A DNA stretch of 64,000 bases from Roseobacter weihaiensis (GTDB lineage Bacteria; Pseudomonadota; Alphaproteobacteria; Rhodobacterales; Rhodobacteraceae): contig NZ_JACNMO010000024.1 in the NCBI RefSeq assembly GCF_020622345.1, forward strand, positions 1 through 64,000, in the 5' to 3' direction. Made by a program: the position numbers and the translations under genes. Below, piece after piece: positions 8,613 to 16,608 of this stretch. Below the pieces are notes generated by a model. The model worked only from the letters and a program-made list of their open reading frames with translations. It ran no database searches and had not been told where the DNA came from. Each line of letters opens with the position of its first letter. Position 1 is the stretch's first letter.

Positions 8613-9646
8613 GTAGGCCGAACGCTCTGCCCTGTCAACTCGGCGCGTTGGGCCTGTCGCCGTGCCTCCAGCGTCGCCAGCACCGAAATCAGCGTATCAC
8701 TGCGTGTGCTTTGCGGCGCCCCTCGGGCCGTCGCATCGATCAGAAACTGCACTTCCGGCTGCGGTCTTGCATAAAGCACCGGAGAGGTGGGCATCATCAT
8801 GCCCGCCGCACTCAGCAGCATGGATTGTCCCAGCCAGCCCAGTTTTTGCCACGTGCCCGTGCGGGCCCGTGCGGTGATGGAATCATAGCCCATCGCAGTG
8901 AGTTGCCTGCCAATGCCCGCATAGATGAACCGCGCGCCGTAAATCCCCGGACGGCAGCCAAGCGGCAAGGCCCCGACACCGGCCTCGGACCGCATGTAGA
9001 GCCGGTTGGACTCCATCACCAACCGCTTGACAAGACCGCGCAGGGCCTTTGTGGGTTTGGGATCCGCCAGAAAGGCCTCCGGGTCGATCCCCGCCGCCTC
9101 CAGCCAGTCGAGCGGCAGGTAAATCCGTCCCTCCAATGCGTCTTCGCCCACATCGCGGGCGATGTTCGTCAGCTGCATGGCGACGCCCAGATCGCAGGCC
9201 CGCGCCAACGCATCGGCATCGCGCACCCGCATCAGCACGCACATCATCGCGCCCACGGCAGCGGCCACACGGGCCGCGTAATCCTTGACCCCCGACAGGG
9301 TCTGATACCGACGCTCCTCGGCATCCCAGGCCAGCCCTTCGAGCAAGGCATCCGGCAGCGCGCGCGGCATCTCGAACTGATCGACCATGGCCGCAAAGGC
9401 CCGGTCCGTGGGTGCCGCCTTGGGCCGCCCCGCGTAGACCAGATCAAGCCGGTCGCGCAGCCGCAGCACGGAAGCGACCTTGTCCTTTTTCAGATCGACC
9501 TCGTCATCGGCCAACCGGCAAAACGCATAAAGCGCCAGCGCCGGGTCCCGCACCGAGGCGGGCAAAAGCTTTGACGCGGCATGAAACGACAAGGACCCAT
9601 GACGGATGGCCTCGCGGCAATGCTCCAGGTCCGCCGCCGCAATCAT
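8609..9646 (-). CDS. crtB: Phytoene synthase (CrtB)
   Basis: CrtB condenses two GGPP to 15-cis-phytoene, the first committed carotenoid step. The 345-aa protein has the squalene/phytoene synthase aspartate motifs LADDEVD (N-terminal third) and NIARDVGEDA (mid-protein). The ATG at 9646 overlaps the crtI stop as ATGA. It lies in the leftward crtI-crtB-tspO operon. Confidence 0.96.
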   Translation of the reverse strand: MIAAADLEHCREAIRHGSLSFHAASKLLPASVRDPALALYAFCRLADDEVDLKKDKVASVLRLRDRLDLVYAGRPKAAPTDRAFAAMVDQFEMPRALPDALLEGLAWDAEERRYQTLSGVKDYAARVAAAVGAMMCVLMRVRDADALARACDLGVAMQLTNIARDVGEDALEGRIYLPLDWLEAAGIDPEAFLADPKPTKALRGLVKRLVMESNRLYMRSEAGVGALPLGCRPGIYGARFIYAGIGRQLTAMGYDSITARARTGTWQKLGWLGQSMLLSAAGMMMPTSPVLYARPQPEVQFLIDATARGAPQSTRSDTLISVLATLEARRQAQRAELTGQSVRPT

Positions 9647-11190
9647 TTGACCGCCACCGCATCGGGCACCAGCGTGCTCAGCACTTCGGCGGTGGAGATT
9701 ACCCCCGGCACCCCGGCACCGGGATGCGTGCCGGCCCCCACCAGATAGAGCCCCCTGGCCTCTTCGGAGACGTTATGCGGCCGGAACCACGCGCTTTGCA
9801 GGATGCGCGGCTCGATGGAAAACCCCGCGCCATGAGGGCTGAGATAGCGGTCCCGGAAGGTCTCGGGCGTAAAGACCACCTCGCTGCTGATCCTGTCGCC
9901 CAGACCGGGCAGCAGCTGATCCTCCAGCACCTTGAGCATCCTGGCCTTGTATTTCGGTTCCTCCGCCGCCCAATCGACCCCGTTGTCATGCCCCAGATGC
10001 GGCACCGGGCTGAGGACATAGAAGGTATCATCCCCCTCGGGCGCGACGCTGGGGTCGGTCACCGACGGGCGATGCACATAAAGGCTCATGTCGTCGCAGA
10101 GCTTGCCCTTGATGAAGATATCCTTGAGCAGCCCGGTATAGCGCGACCCGTTCAGGATCGTGTGGTGGCCCACATCCTGCCACTGATCGCGGGTGCCCCT
10201 GGTGCCGAAATACCAGACGAAGAGGCTCATCGAATAACGGGTCCGTTTCAGCTTGGCCGCTGTCCAGCGCCGCTTTTTGTGGCGGCGCAAAAGCTGGCTG
10301 TAGGTATGGCCCGCGTCCGCGTTGGAAACCACGACATCCGCCCCCATCTCCAGCCCGCTTTTCAGCTTTACGCCCGTGACAGAGCCGTTTCGCACCACGA
10401 TCTCATCCGCTTCGGTGTTCATCAGCAGCGTGCCGCCCTGATCCTCGATCACCCGCGCCATCGCCTGTGCCATACCCGCGAGGCCACCCATGGCGTAATG
10501 CACCCCGAATTCCTTTTCGAGGTAGGCCACCAGGATGTACATCGACGTCACATGCAACGGATCGCCGCCGATAAAGAGCGGATGAAAACTGAGCGCCATG
10601 CGCAGCTTTTCGTTTTTCACCCGTTTGGCCGCATGGGCATAGACCGACCTGTCAGCCCGCAGCATGCCAAAGGTCGGCAGCACCTTGACCAGATCCCAGA
10701 GCTTGTGCATCGACCGCCGGCCCAGATCCTCGAACCCGAACCAGTAGCGCCTGGCACTGTCTTCCAGAAACCTGTCAAAGCCCGCGACATCGGAGGGCGA
10801 CAGCTTTGCCACCTCGGCCCGCAGTTTTTCGGTATCCTGCTGGGCCACGAACCTCGTGCCATCCGGCCAGCGGATCTCGTAGAACGGATCAAGCGCCTGC
10901 AGCGTCACATCCGCATCAAAGTCACGCCCGCAGGCCGCCCAAAGCTCGCGGTAAAGCTGCGGCACCGTCACGATGGTCGGCCCCAGATCAAAGCGGTGGC
11001 CATCCTGCCAGAGGGCGGAGCCCCGCCCGCCGGGCACGTCCAGCTTGTCGATCACCGTCACCCGGTAGCCCTTGGCCCCCAGACGCATGGCCGCCGCCAA
11101 TCCGCCGAGCCCGGCCCCGATGACGATGGCGCGGCGCCCGTCGTCCTGGGCGGCCACGACAGATTCGATAGGATCAACACGTGTCATCAT
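9643..11190 (-). CDS. crtI: Phytoene desaturase (CrtI)
   Basis: CrtI is an FAD-dependent desaturase converting phytoene to neurosporene or lycopene. The 515-aa protein has the dinucleotide motif VIGAGLGGLAAAMRLGAKG and LDVPGGRG at the N-terminus and the bacterial CrtI signature LVGAGTHPGAGVPGV at the C-terminus. It starts at the first of two tandem ATGs (11190). It is the first gene of the crtI-crtB-tspO unit and divergent from crtA, with PpsR boxes between. Confidence 0.96.
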   Translation of the reverse strand: MMTRVDPIESVVAAQDDGRRAIVIGAGLGGLAAAMRLGAKGYRVTVIDKLDVPGGRGSALWQDGHRFDLGPTIVTVPQLYRELWAACGRDFDADVTLQALDPFYEIRWPDGTRFVAQQDTEKLRAEVAKLSPSDVAGFDRFLEDSARRYWFGFEDLGRRSMHKLWDLVKVLPTFGMLRADRSVYAHAAKRVKNEKLRMALSFHPLFIGGDPLHVTSMYILVAYLEKEFGVHYAMGGLAGMAQAMARVIEDQGGTLLMNTEADEIVVRNGSVTGVKLKSGLEMGADVVVSNADAGHTYSQLLRRHKKRRWTAAKLKRTRYSMSLFVWYFGTRGTRDQWQDVGHHTILNGSRYTGLLKDIFIKGKLCDDMSLYVHRPSVTDPSVAPEGDDTFYVLSPVPHLGHDNGVDWAAEEPKYKARMLKVLEDQLLPGLGDRISSEVVFTPETFRDRYLSPHGAGFSIEPRILQSAWFRPHNVSEEARGLYLVGAGTHPGAGVPGVISTAEVLSTLVPDAVAVK

Positions 11191-11206
11191 GGGGATACAG
11201 TAGATG

Positions 11207-11271
11207 TGTCTAGTTCACTTGACAATTGTGTTCTTCCATTTGCCGGGAATTAGTGTCAGACTAAATTTACA
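11207..11271. promoter_or_regulatory. Two PpsR/CrtJ operators between crtI and crtA
   Basis: TGT-N12-ACA palindromes lie at 11207-11224 (TGTCTAGTTCACTTGACA) and 11254-11271 (TGTCAGACTAAATTTACA), 47 nt apart centre to centre, in the 104-nt divergent gap. The wider spacing than at crtE/crtD suggests each box serves mainly one of the two promoters. No clear sigma-70 -35/-10 pair could be assigned. Confidence 0.8.
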
Positions 11272-11294
11272 CTTGAGAACCACGCCGCGCGCAA

Positions 11295-12011
11295 ATGACC
11301 CATACACCCATCGTCACCTTGAGTTTTTTCCGCTTTTCGCGCCCAACCACGCGTCTTTGGGCGCTGTGGATGATGGGACGCGCGCGATTTGCCCTGCCGA
11401 AAGTGGCGGGAATCGGCTTTTGGAAGCTCTGCGGATCCGGCACCGGAGAGGGCTTTACCCCCATTCCCAACACCGCTGTCTATGCCATCCTCGCGACCTG
11501 GCCGGACGAGGCCACCGCCCGCAGAGAAACCGAAACCGCCGGGATTTTTCAGGCCTATCGCGCCAGGGCAACCGAGACCTGGACCATCATTCTCGAGACC
11601 AGCAGCGCGCGCGGCGTCTGGTCCGGCGGGGCGCCCTTCAGCGCCACCGGCCGGGCCCTTGACGGCCCCCTCGCCGCCCTGACCCGCGCCACGGTGAAAC
11701 CCTCTGTCGCCCTGAAATTCTGGGGCCGGGTGCCCGACATCAGCCGCATGATCGGCGCGGATCGCAACGTCGCCTTCAAGATCGGCATCGGCGAGGTCCC
11801 GCTGCTGCATCAGGTCACGTTTTCGATCTGGCCCGACACCCGCAGCATGGGCGCCTTTGCCCGTGAAAACGGCCCCCACGCGGCGGCCATCCGCGCGGTG
11901 CGCGACGGCAACTGGTTCGCCGAAGAGCTTTACGCCCGCTTTGCCATTCTGGGCGACACGGGCACATGGGGCGGCACCAGCCCCCTCAATACATTGGATA
12001 TCCCTGCATGA
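11295..12011 (+). CDS. crtA: Spheroidene monooxygenase (CrtA)
   Basis: CrtA is the oxygen-dependent ketolase that turns spheroidene into spheroidenone, the main carotenoid of pink aerobic phototrophs. At 238 aa the length is typical. Family blocks seen are RFALPKVAGIGFWKLCGSGTGEGFTP, AILATWPDE and LHQVTFSIWPD. Its TGA overlaps the bchI ATG (ATGA), so crtA-bchI-bchD-bchO form one rightward operon controlled from the crtI/crtA gap. Confidence 0.95.
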   Translation: MTHTPIVTLSFFRFSRPTTRLWALWMMGRARFALPKVAGIGFWKLCGSGTGEGFTPIPNTAVYAILATWPDEATARRETETAGIFQAYRARATETWTIILETSSARGVWSGGAPFSATGRALDGPLAALTRATVKPSVALKFWGRVPDISRMIGADRNVAFKIGIGEVPLLHQVTFSIWPDTRSMGAFARENGPHAAAIRAVRDGNWFAEELYARFAILGDTGTWGGTSPLNTLDIPA

Positions 12012-13012
12012 AGACCCCCTTCCCTTTCTCCGCCATCGTGGGCCAGACCGAGATGAAACAGGCGATGATCCTCACCGCCGTGGACCCCGGCATCGGCGGG
12101 GTTCTGGTCTTTGGCGACCGCGGCACGGGCAAATCCACCGCGGTGCGCGCGCTGGCGGCGCTGCTGCCCCCCATCACCATGGTGGAGAGCTGCCCGGTCA
12201 ATGCGGCCACGGTGGCAGAATGCCCCGATTGGGCCGAGTTAGGCTCGAAAAAACGCGTCAAGCGGCCCACACCCGTGATCGATCTGCCGCTGGGGGCAAC
12301 CGAGGACCGTGTCGTCGGCGCGCTGGACATCGAACGCGCCCTCACCCGCGGCGAAAAGGCGTTTGAGCCAGGCCTGCTGGCGCGGGCCAACCGAGGGTAT
12401 CTCTATATCGACGAGGTCAACCTGCTGGAGGATCACATCGTCGACCTGCTGCTGGACGTGGCCCAATCGGGCGAGAACGTGGTGGAACGCGAGGGGCTGT
12501 CGATCCGCCACGCCGCCCGCTTTGTGCTGGTCGGCTCCGGCAACCCCGAAGAAGGCGAGTTGCGCCCGCAGCTGCTTGATCGGTTTGGTCTGTCGGTCGA
12601 GGTCCGCTCGCCCGATGACGTTGCCGAACGGGTCGAGGTGATCAAGCGCCGCGATGCGTTCGAGAGCGATTTTGACGCCTTCATGACCCATCACGGGGCG
12701 GAGGATGCCAAGGTCCGCGACACCATCCTCAAGGCGCGCAAACGCCTGCCCAGGATCAAGACGCCCGAGGACATCCTGACCGATTGCGCAGCACTCTGCA
12801 TCGCCCTTGGCTCGGACGGGCTGCGCGGCGAGCTCACGCTGCTGCGCACCGCCCGCGCGCTGGCGGCCTACCAGGGAGACCGGACGCTCAGCCGCGCCCA
12901 TCTGCGCGCCATCGCCCCCTCTGCCCTGTCGCACCGCCTGCGCCGCGATCCGCTGGACGAGGCAGGCTCCGGCGCACGGGTGGCCCGGATCGTGGATGAG
13001 GTTCTGGCGTGA
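12008..13012 (+). CDS. bchI: Magnesium chelatase ATPase subunit I (BchI)
   Basis: BchI is the AAA+ subunit that forms hexameric rings with BchD and drives Mg2+ insertion into protoporphyrin IX by BchH. The 334-aa protein has Walker A GDRGTGKS at residues 36-43 and Walker B YLYIDEVN at 131-138. The start at 12008 overlaps the crtA stop. It ends in a GTGA overlap with bchD. Confidence 0.97.
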   Translation: MKTPFPFSAIVGQTEMKQAMILTAVDPGIGGVLVFGDRGTGKSTAVRALAALLPPITMVESCPVNAATVAECPDWAELGSKKRVKRPTPVIDLPLGATEDRVVGALDIERALTRGEKAFEPGLLARANRGYLYIDEVNLLEDHIVDLLLDVAQSGENVVEREGLSIRHAARFVLVGSGNPEEGELRPQLLDRFGLSVEVRSPDDVAERVEVIKRRDAFESDFDAFMTHHGAEDAKVRDTILKARKRLPRIKTPEDILTDCAALCIALGSDGLRGELTLLRTARALAAYQGDRTLSRAHLRAIAPSALSHRLRRDPLDEAGSGARVARIVDEVLA

Positions 13013-14676
13013 GCGATGACACCGGCAGCTGGGACCGCGCCGCCCTGGCGCTCCGGCTGCTCAAGGTGGACAACGCGGGGCTCGGCGGGGCCGTGATCCG
13101 CATGCGCGCAGGCCCCGCGCGGGCCGCGGTGCTCGCCCAGCTTGAGGGTTTGTCCTGGCGCAAGATCCACCCCACCATCAGTGACGATCAGCTGTTTGGC
13201 GGCCTCGACCTGGCCGCGACGCTGGAATCATCTCAACTCATTGAAAATAAATCATTTTTTCACATGCAATGCCATGCATTCCTGATCATGGCAGAACGCT
13301 GTGGCCCGGATCTCGCGGCCAAGCTGGCGCGGGAAATCGACAAGGATGCGGGCCATCTGATCGTCGCCCTCGACGAAGGTGCGGAACCGGATGAACACGC
13401 CCCCCCGGCCCTCGCGGACAGGCTTGCCCTGCACATCGACCCCACGGGCCGCCTGCCGGAGGGATGGCCCGCGACACAGGCTGTCCCCGTGGGGACAGTG
13501 CCCGGCGACCCCCGCGCCGTGACCACCACAGCGGCAGATATCGAGACGCTGACGGCCCTGGCGGCTGTGTTCGGCATCGACAGCCTGCGCGCGCCCTGGC
13601 TGGCGCTGCGCGTGGCCAAGGCGCATGCCGCGTTGCAGAGCCGCAAAGAGGTCACGCAAGAGGACCTCAACACCGCCGCCGAGCTGACCTTCCCGCACCG
13701 CGCCACCCGCGTGCCGGAGACACCCGAGCGCCCGCAGGACCCCCCTGCCCCGCCCGAGGACACCCCGCAAGATGAGGACGCGGGCGACAGCGACGCGCTC
13801 TCCTTGCCCGAAGGCGACATGCTGGTGGAGGCCGTCAAGGCGCTGCTGCCCCCCGATCTGCTGGCAGGCCTTGTCCCCGCGGGGACAAGCCGCAGCGCCA
13901 GCGGCATGGGGGCCGGTCAAAAGCGCAAGGGCAACCGGCGCGGACGGCCCCTGCCCCCACGGCCCGGCAGGCTGGACGGCCGCGCCCGGATCGATCTGGT
14001 GGCAACCCTGCGCGCCGCGGCCCCCTGGCAACCCTTGCGGCGACAGGCCGTCCCCGCCGGGACTGGCCTGCATATCCGCCCCGCAGACATCCGACTGAAA
14101 CGCTATCAGGACCAATCGGACCGGCTGCTGATCTTTACTGTGGATGCTTCCGGCTCGGCGGCAATGTCGCGCCTGAACGAAGCCAAGGGCGCGGTTGAAT
14201 TGCTGCTGGCGCAGGCCTATGCCGCCCGTGACCATGTGGCCCTCATCGCCTTTCGCGGCGACGGGGCTGAGCTGCTGCTGCCGCCCACCCGGTCGCTGGT
14301 GCAGACCAAGCGACGGCTGGCCAGCCTGCCCGGCGGGGGCGGCACGCCGCTGGCCGCCGGTCTGCAGCAAGCCGCGCTGCTCGCCCGGCAAAGCCGCGCC
14401 AAGGGGCTGACCCCCACGGTGGTGGTCTTGACCGACGGGCGGGCGAATATCGCCCTGGACGGATCCGCCGACCGCGCGGCAGCACAGGCCGACGCAGAGC
14501 AGTTGGCGCAACTCCTGCGGGCGCAAAAGATCGCCAGCCTGGTGATCGACATGTCAAACCGGCCCCAGGAGGCGCTCAGAGGCCTCGCCGCGCGCCTTGA
14601 CGCGCCTTACGTGGCCCTGCCACGGGCCGATGCGCAGCGGCTCACAGGGGCTGTCAGCGCAGCCCTCGACGGGTAG
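13009..14676 (+). CDS. bchD: Magnesium chelatase subunit D (BchD), carrying internal parS-like palindromes
   Basis: BchD has an inactive AAA+-like N-terminal half, an acidic/proline-rich linker, and a C-terminal von Willebrand A domain with a MIDAS DxSxS motif beginning at D379; it bridges BchI rings to BchH. It starts at GTG 13009 (555 aa). Two things are odd. Palindromes of the GTCCCCGCGGGGAC family encode VPVGT (159-163) and VPAGT (289-293), and a degenerate copy encodes VPAGT (348-352); the first two lie in variable linkers. Codons about 73-95 (13226-13292) form an AT-rich patch, including a TTTTTT run, unlike the rest of the gene. Confidence 0.95.
   Translation: MSDDTGSWDRAALALRLLKVDNAGLGGAVIRMRAGPARAAVLAQLEGLSWRKIHPTISDDQLFGGLDLAATLESSQLIENKSFFHMQCHAFLIMAERCGPDLAAKLAREIDKDAGHLIVALDEGAEPDEHAPPALADRLALHIDPTGRLPEGWPATQAVPVGTVPGDPRAVTTTAADIETLTALAAVFGIDSLRAPWLALRVAKAHAALQSRKEVTQEDLNTAAELTFPHRATRVPETPERPQDPPAPPEDTPQDEDAGDSDALSLPEGDMLVEAVKALLPPDLLAGLVPAGTSRSASGMGAGQKRKGNRRGRPLPPRPGRLDGRARIDLVATLRAAAPWQPLRRQAVPAGTGLHIRPADIRLKRYQDQSDRLLIFTVDASGSAAMSRLNEAKGAVELLLAQAYAARDHVALIAFRGDGAELLLPPTRSLVQTKRRLASLPGGGGTPLAAGLQQAALLARQSRAKGLTPTVVVLTDGRANIALDGSADRAAAQADAEQLAQLLRAQKIASLVIDMSNRPQEALRGLAARLDAPYVALPRADAQRLTGAVSAALDG
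13481..13498. other. parS-like palindrome A, inside bchD
   Basis: CTGTCCCCGTGGGGACAG matches the palindrome family with perfect 8-nt arms and one mismatched central pair. It encodes V-P-V-G-T in a variable segment of BchD. Candidate ParB binding site by similarity to the perfect copies inside parA and parB. Confidence 0.6.
13870..13889. other. parS-like palindrome B, inside bchD (perfect, 20 bp)
   Basis: CTTGTCCCCGCGGGGACAAG is a perfect 20-bp palindrome, the longest of the set. It encodes V-P-A-G-T at residues 289-293, in the linker before the von Willebrand A domain. The central 18 bp are identical to site F inside parA, 3 kb away. Confidence 0.75.
14050..14063. other. Degenerate parS-like palindrome C, inside bchD
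   Basis: GTCCCCGCCGGGAC keeps the GTCCC/GGGAC arms but has mismatched centre pairs. It again encodes V-P-A-G-T (residues 348-352). It could be a decayed or weak site, or a chance match in GC-rich coding sequence. Confidence 0.35.
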
Positions 14677-14680
14677 CGGC

Positions 14681-15544
14681 ATGCGCTGGCCACCACCCCC
14701 CGACTGGCCGCATGCCGATCTCTCCCGTCAGATCTATTGTCGCCCGCATCGCTGGCATGTGCAGGAAACCGGCACCGGCGACACGCTGTTGCTGCTGCAT
14801 GGTGCAGGCGGCAGCACACATTCCTTTCGCGATCTGATCCGGCTGCTGAGCCAGCACTATCACGTGATTGCACTGGACCTGCCGGGCCAGGGATTCACGC
14901 AGTTGGGCGCCCGCCACCGATCCGGCCTTGAGGCCACGGCCAATGATATCATCGGACTTTGCGATCAGGAAGCTTGGCACCCCAGCGCCCTCATCGGTCA
15001 TTCCGCCGGAGGAGCGTTGGCACTGCGGCTGTCTCAGGCTCTGTTGTCCCCGCAGGGACAGCCGCCGAAGGTCATCGGGATCAACCCGGCCCTCGACACC
15101 TTCAAGGGGGTCGCAGGGGTGCTGTTCCCCGCCCTCGCCAAGGTGCTCTCCGCCGTGCCCTTCACCGCGCAGATTTTCGCGTCAACCTCTCGAACGCCGC
15201 AGCGCATAGAGGCTCTGATACGCAGCACAGGCTCTGATATCGACCTTGCGGGCCTGTCTCTTTACCAGCGCCTGATCGGAGACCGCGATCACGCGGATGC
15301 AGCCCTGATCATGATGGCACAGTGGTCCCTGGAGGGCCTGGTGGCAGATTTGCCGGATGTGGATGCAACAACTCTGTTCATCGCGGGCGACCAGGACGGT
15401 GTCGTCCCGGCCTCTGTGTCCGACAAAGCCGCAGCGCGCCTGCCAAAAGCAACCGTCGTGCATCTGCCGCACCTGGGGCATCTGGCCCATGAAGAAGCCC
15501 CGGAAGAAGTCACCGAACTGATCCGCGACTTTCTGACCGGCTAA
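14681..15544 (+). CDS. bchO: Magnesium chelatase accessory alpha/beta-hydrolase (BchO)
   Basis: BchO is an alpha/beta-hydrolase-fold protein linked genetically to Mg chelatase; its biochemical role is not settled. The 287-aa protein shows the oxyanion loop LLLHGAGGSTHSFRDL, the nucleophile elbow IGHSAGG and a C-terminal catalytic-type His in LPHLGHLAHEEAP. I chose ATG 14681, four bases after the bchD stop. The stop TAA at 15542-15544 overlaps the parB stop on the other strand, so no spacer separates the photosynthesis operon from the replication module. Confidence 0.93.
   Translation: MRWPPPPDWPHADLSRQIYCRPHRWHVQETGTGDTLLLLHGAGGSTHSFRDLIRLLSQHYHVIALDLPGQGFTQLGARHRSGLEATANDIIGLCDQEAWHPSALIGHSAGGALALRLSQALLSPQGQPPKVIGINPALDTFKGVAGVLFPALAKVLSAVPFTAQIFASTSRTPQRIEALIRSTGSDIDLAGLSLYQRLIGDRDHADAALIMMAQWSLEGLVADLPDVDATTLFIAGDQDGVVPASVSDKAAARLPKATVVHLPHLGHLAHEEAPEEVTELIRDFLTG
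15045..15060. other. parS-like palindrome D, inside bchO (one mismatch pair)
   Basis: TGTCCCCGCAGGGACA differs from a perfect palindrome by one pair. Unlike the bchD, parA and parB copies it is read in another frame (S-P-Q-G-Q), so it is not explained by a shared peptide motif. Confidence 0.5.
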
Positions 15545-16608
15545 TCCTTGAGCGCGTCCAGAAACGCGCGCGCCGCAAGCTCCAGCCTGCGCGGATCCAC
15601 GGCACCGAAATCCTGATCCAGCAAGACCTCGAATTTGCCGGCCGACGCTGTACAGCGGGCGGTGCCTTCGGGGCGGTTGAGCTTGATCGTTGTGCGGGCT
15701 GAGGATTTCGGGGCAGGGGGTTTGGCCGCCTTGGGTTTGGTGGCCCCCTTGGCCACAGCCCCGCGCAGCAGCGCAAGCTCGGTGGCGGCATCGCGATCCG
15801 GGTGGCCCTGCAAGAGCCCGCGCACCTGCCCGGCAAACCGCGGCTGCGTGTCCATCAGTTTCACCAGGCTGAGACCCGTCGCACGTGGAATCGCCTCGGG
15901 GTGTTTCAGCGTATCGCCAAGCGTGCGCAAGAGCTGCGCAAAATGCCGGATGTAGCTGCGCTTTTGCCGACCTGCCGAGGCAAAGAGCACATCCACCGGG
16001 TCGCCCCCGTACCCGATCGTCTGGCCCGTGCGCTCCCCGTAAGACATCGCAAGCTGCGCCATTTCGGCAAAGGAGATATCCCGCCGCACCATGTTTTCAT
16101 CGACCATGCGCCGGTAGAGTTGTTCGACCTGCGCGCCCCGCGCCTGCAGGGTCGCCGGGATTCGCGCGTATTTGTCCTCTCCGGTCTCGGCCAGGAGTTC
16201 GCGGTAGGCGCTCAGACGGCGAAAGCCCTGGATCAGCTCGAACCCGTCTGCCACTTCTTCCACATGGATCGGGTTAGACAGGCCGACCGCCTGGATCGAG
16301 GCCTTGAGCTCCTCGAGCTCCGGGTCGCGCTCCACCACACGGTCGCGGATCAGCTTATCCGCCCTGATCTCCTCCAGACCGATGAGCCCCACGATTTGGC
16401 CATTTTTCTTGAGCGCCACATATTCATGCGCCAGCCGGTCGTTCTCGGCGCGGATCGCGGCCTCCGCGGCCTGCCGGGCACCAAGCGCCTCGGCATTCTC
16501 GGTGATCGCCGCGGCCATCGGGCCCCGCCGTGCCTCTGCCGCCTCTTCTGTCCCCGCGGGGACAGCGCTATCGTCAAAATCGATGTCGAATACGCGGCGT
16601 TTGCTCAT
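15541..16608 (-). CDS. parB: ParB-family partition protein of the embedded replicon
   Basis: This is the centromere-binding partner of ParA in plasmid segregation. The 355-aa protein has the ParB N-terminal domain (IRADKLIRDR..ELEELKASIQAVGLSNPIHVEE), the box II-like motif GFRRLSAYREL, and a helix-turn-helix region (VRRDISFAEMAQLAMSYGERTG). Its ATG overlaps the parA stop (ATGA), so the two are one operon transcribed leftwards. A perfect 18-bp palindrome (site E) falls in codons 15-20 and encodes V-P-A-G-T. Its stop TAG (15543-15541) overlaps the bchO TAA. Confidence 0.9.
   Translation of the reverse strand: MSKRRVFDIDFDDSAVPAGTEEAAEARRGPMAAAITENAEALGARQAAEAAIRAENDRLAHEYVALKKNGQIVGLIGLEEIRADKLIRDRVVERDPELEELKASIQAVGLSNPIHVEEVADGFELIQGFRRLSAYRELLAETGEDKYARIPATLQARGAQVEQLYRRMVDENMVRRDISFAEMAQLAMSYGERTGQTIGYGGDPVDVLFASAGRQKRSYIRHFAQLLRTLGDTLKHPEAIPRATGLSLVKLMDTQPRFAGQVRGLLQGHPDRDAATELALLRGAVAKGATKPKAAKPPAPKSSARTTIKLNRPEGTARCTASAGKFEVLLDQDFGAVDPRRLELAARAFLDALKD
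16548..16565. other. parS-like palindrome E, inside parB
   Basis: CTGTCCCCGCGGGGACAG, perfect over 18 bp, near the 5' end of parB. ParB binding here could autoregulate the operon as well as seed the partition complex. Confidence 0.7.
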
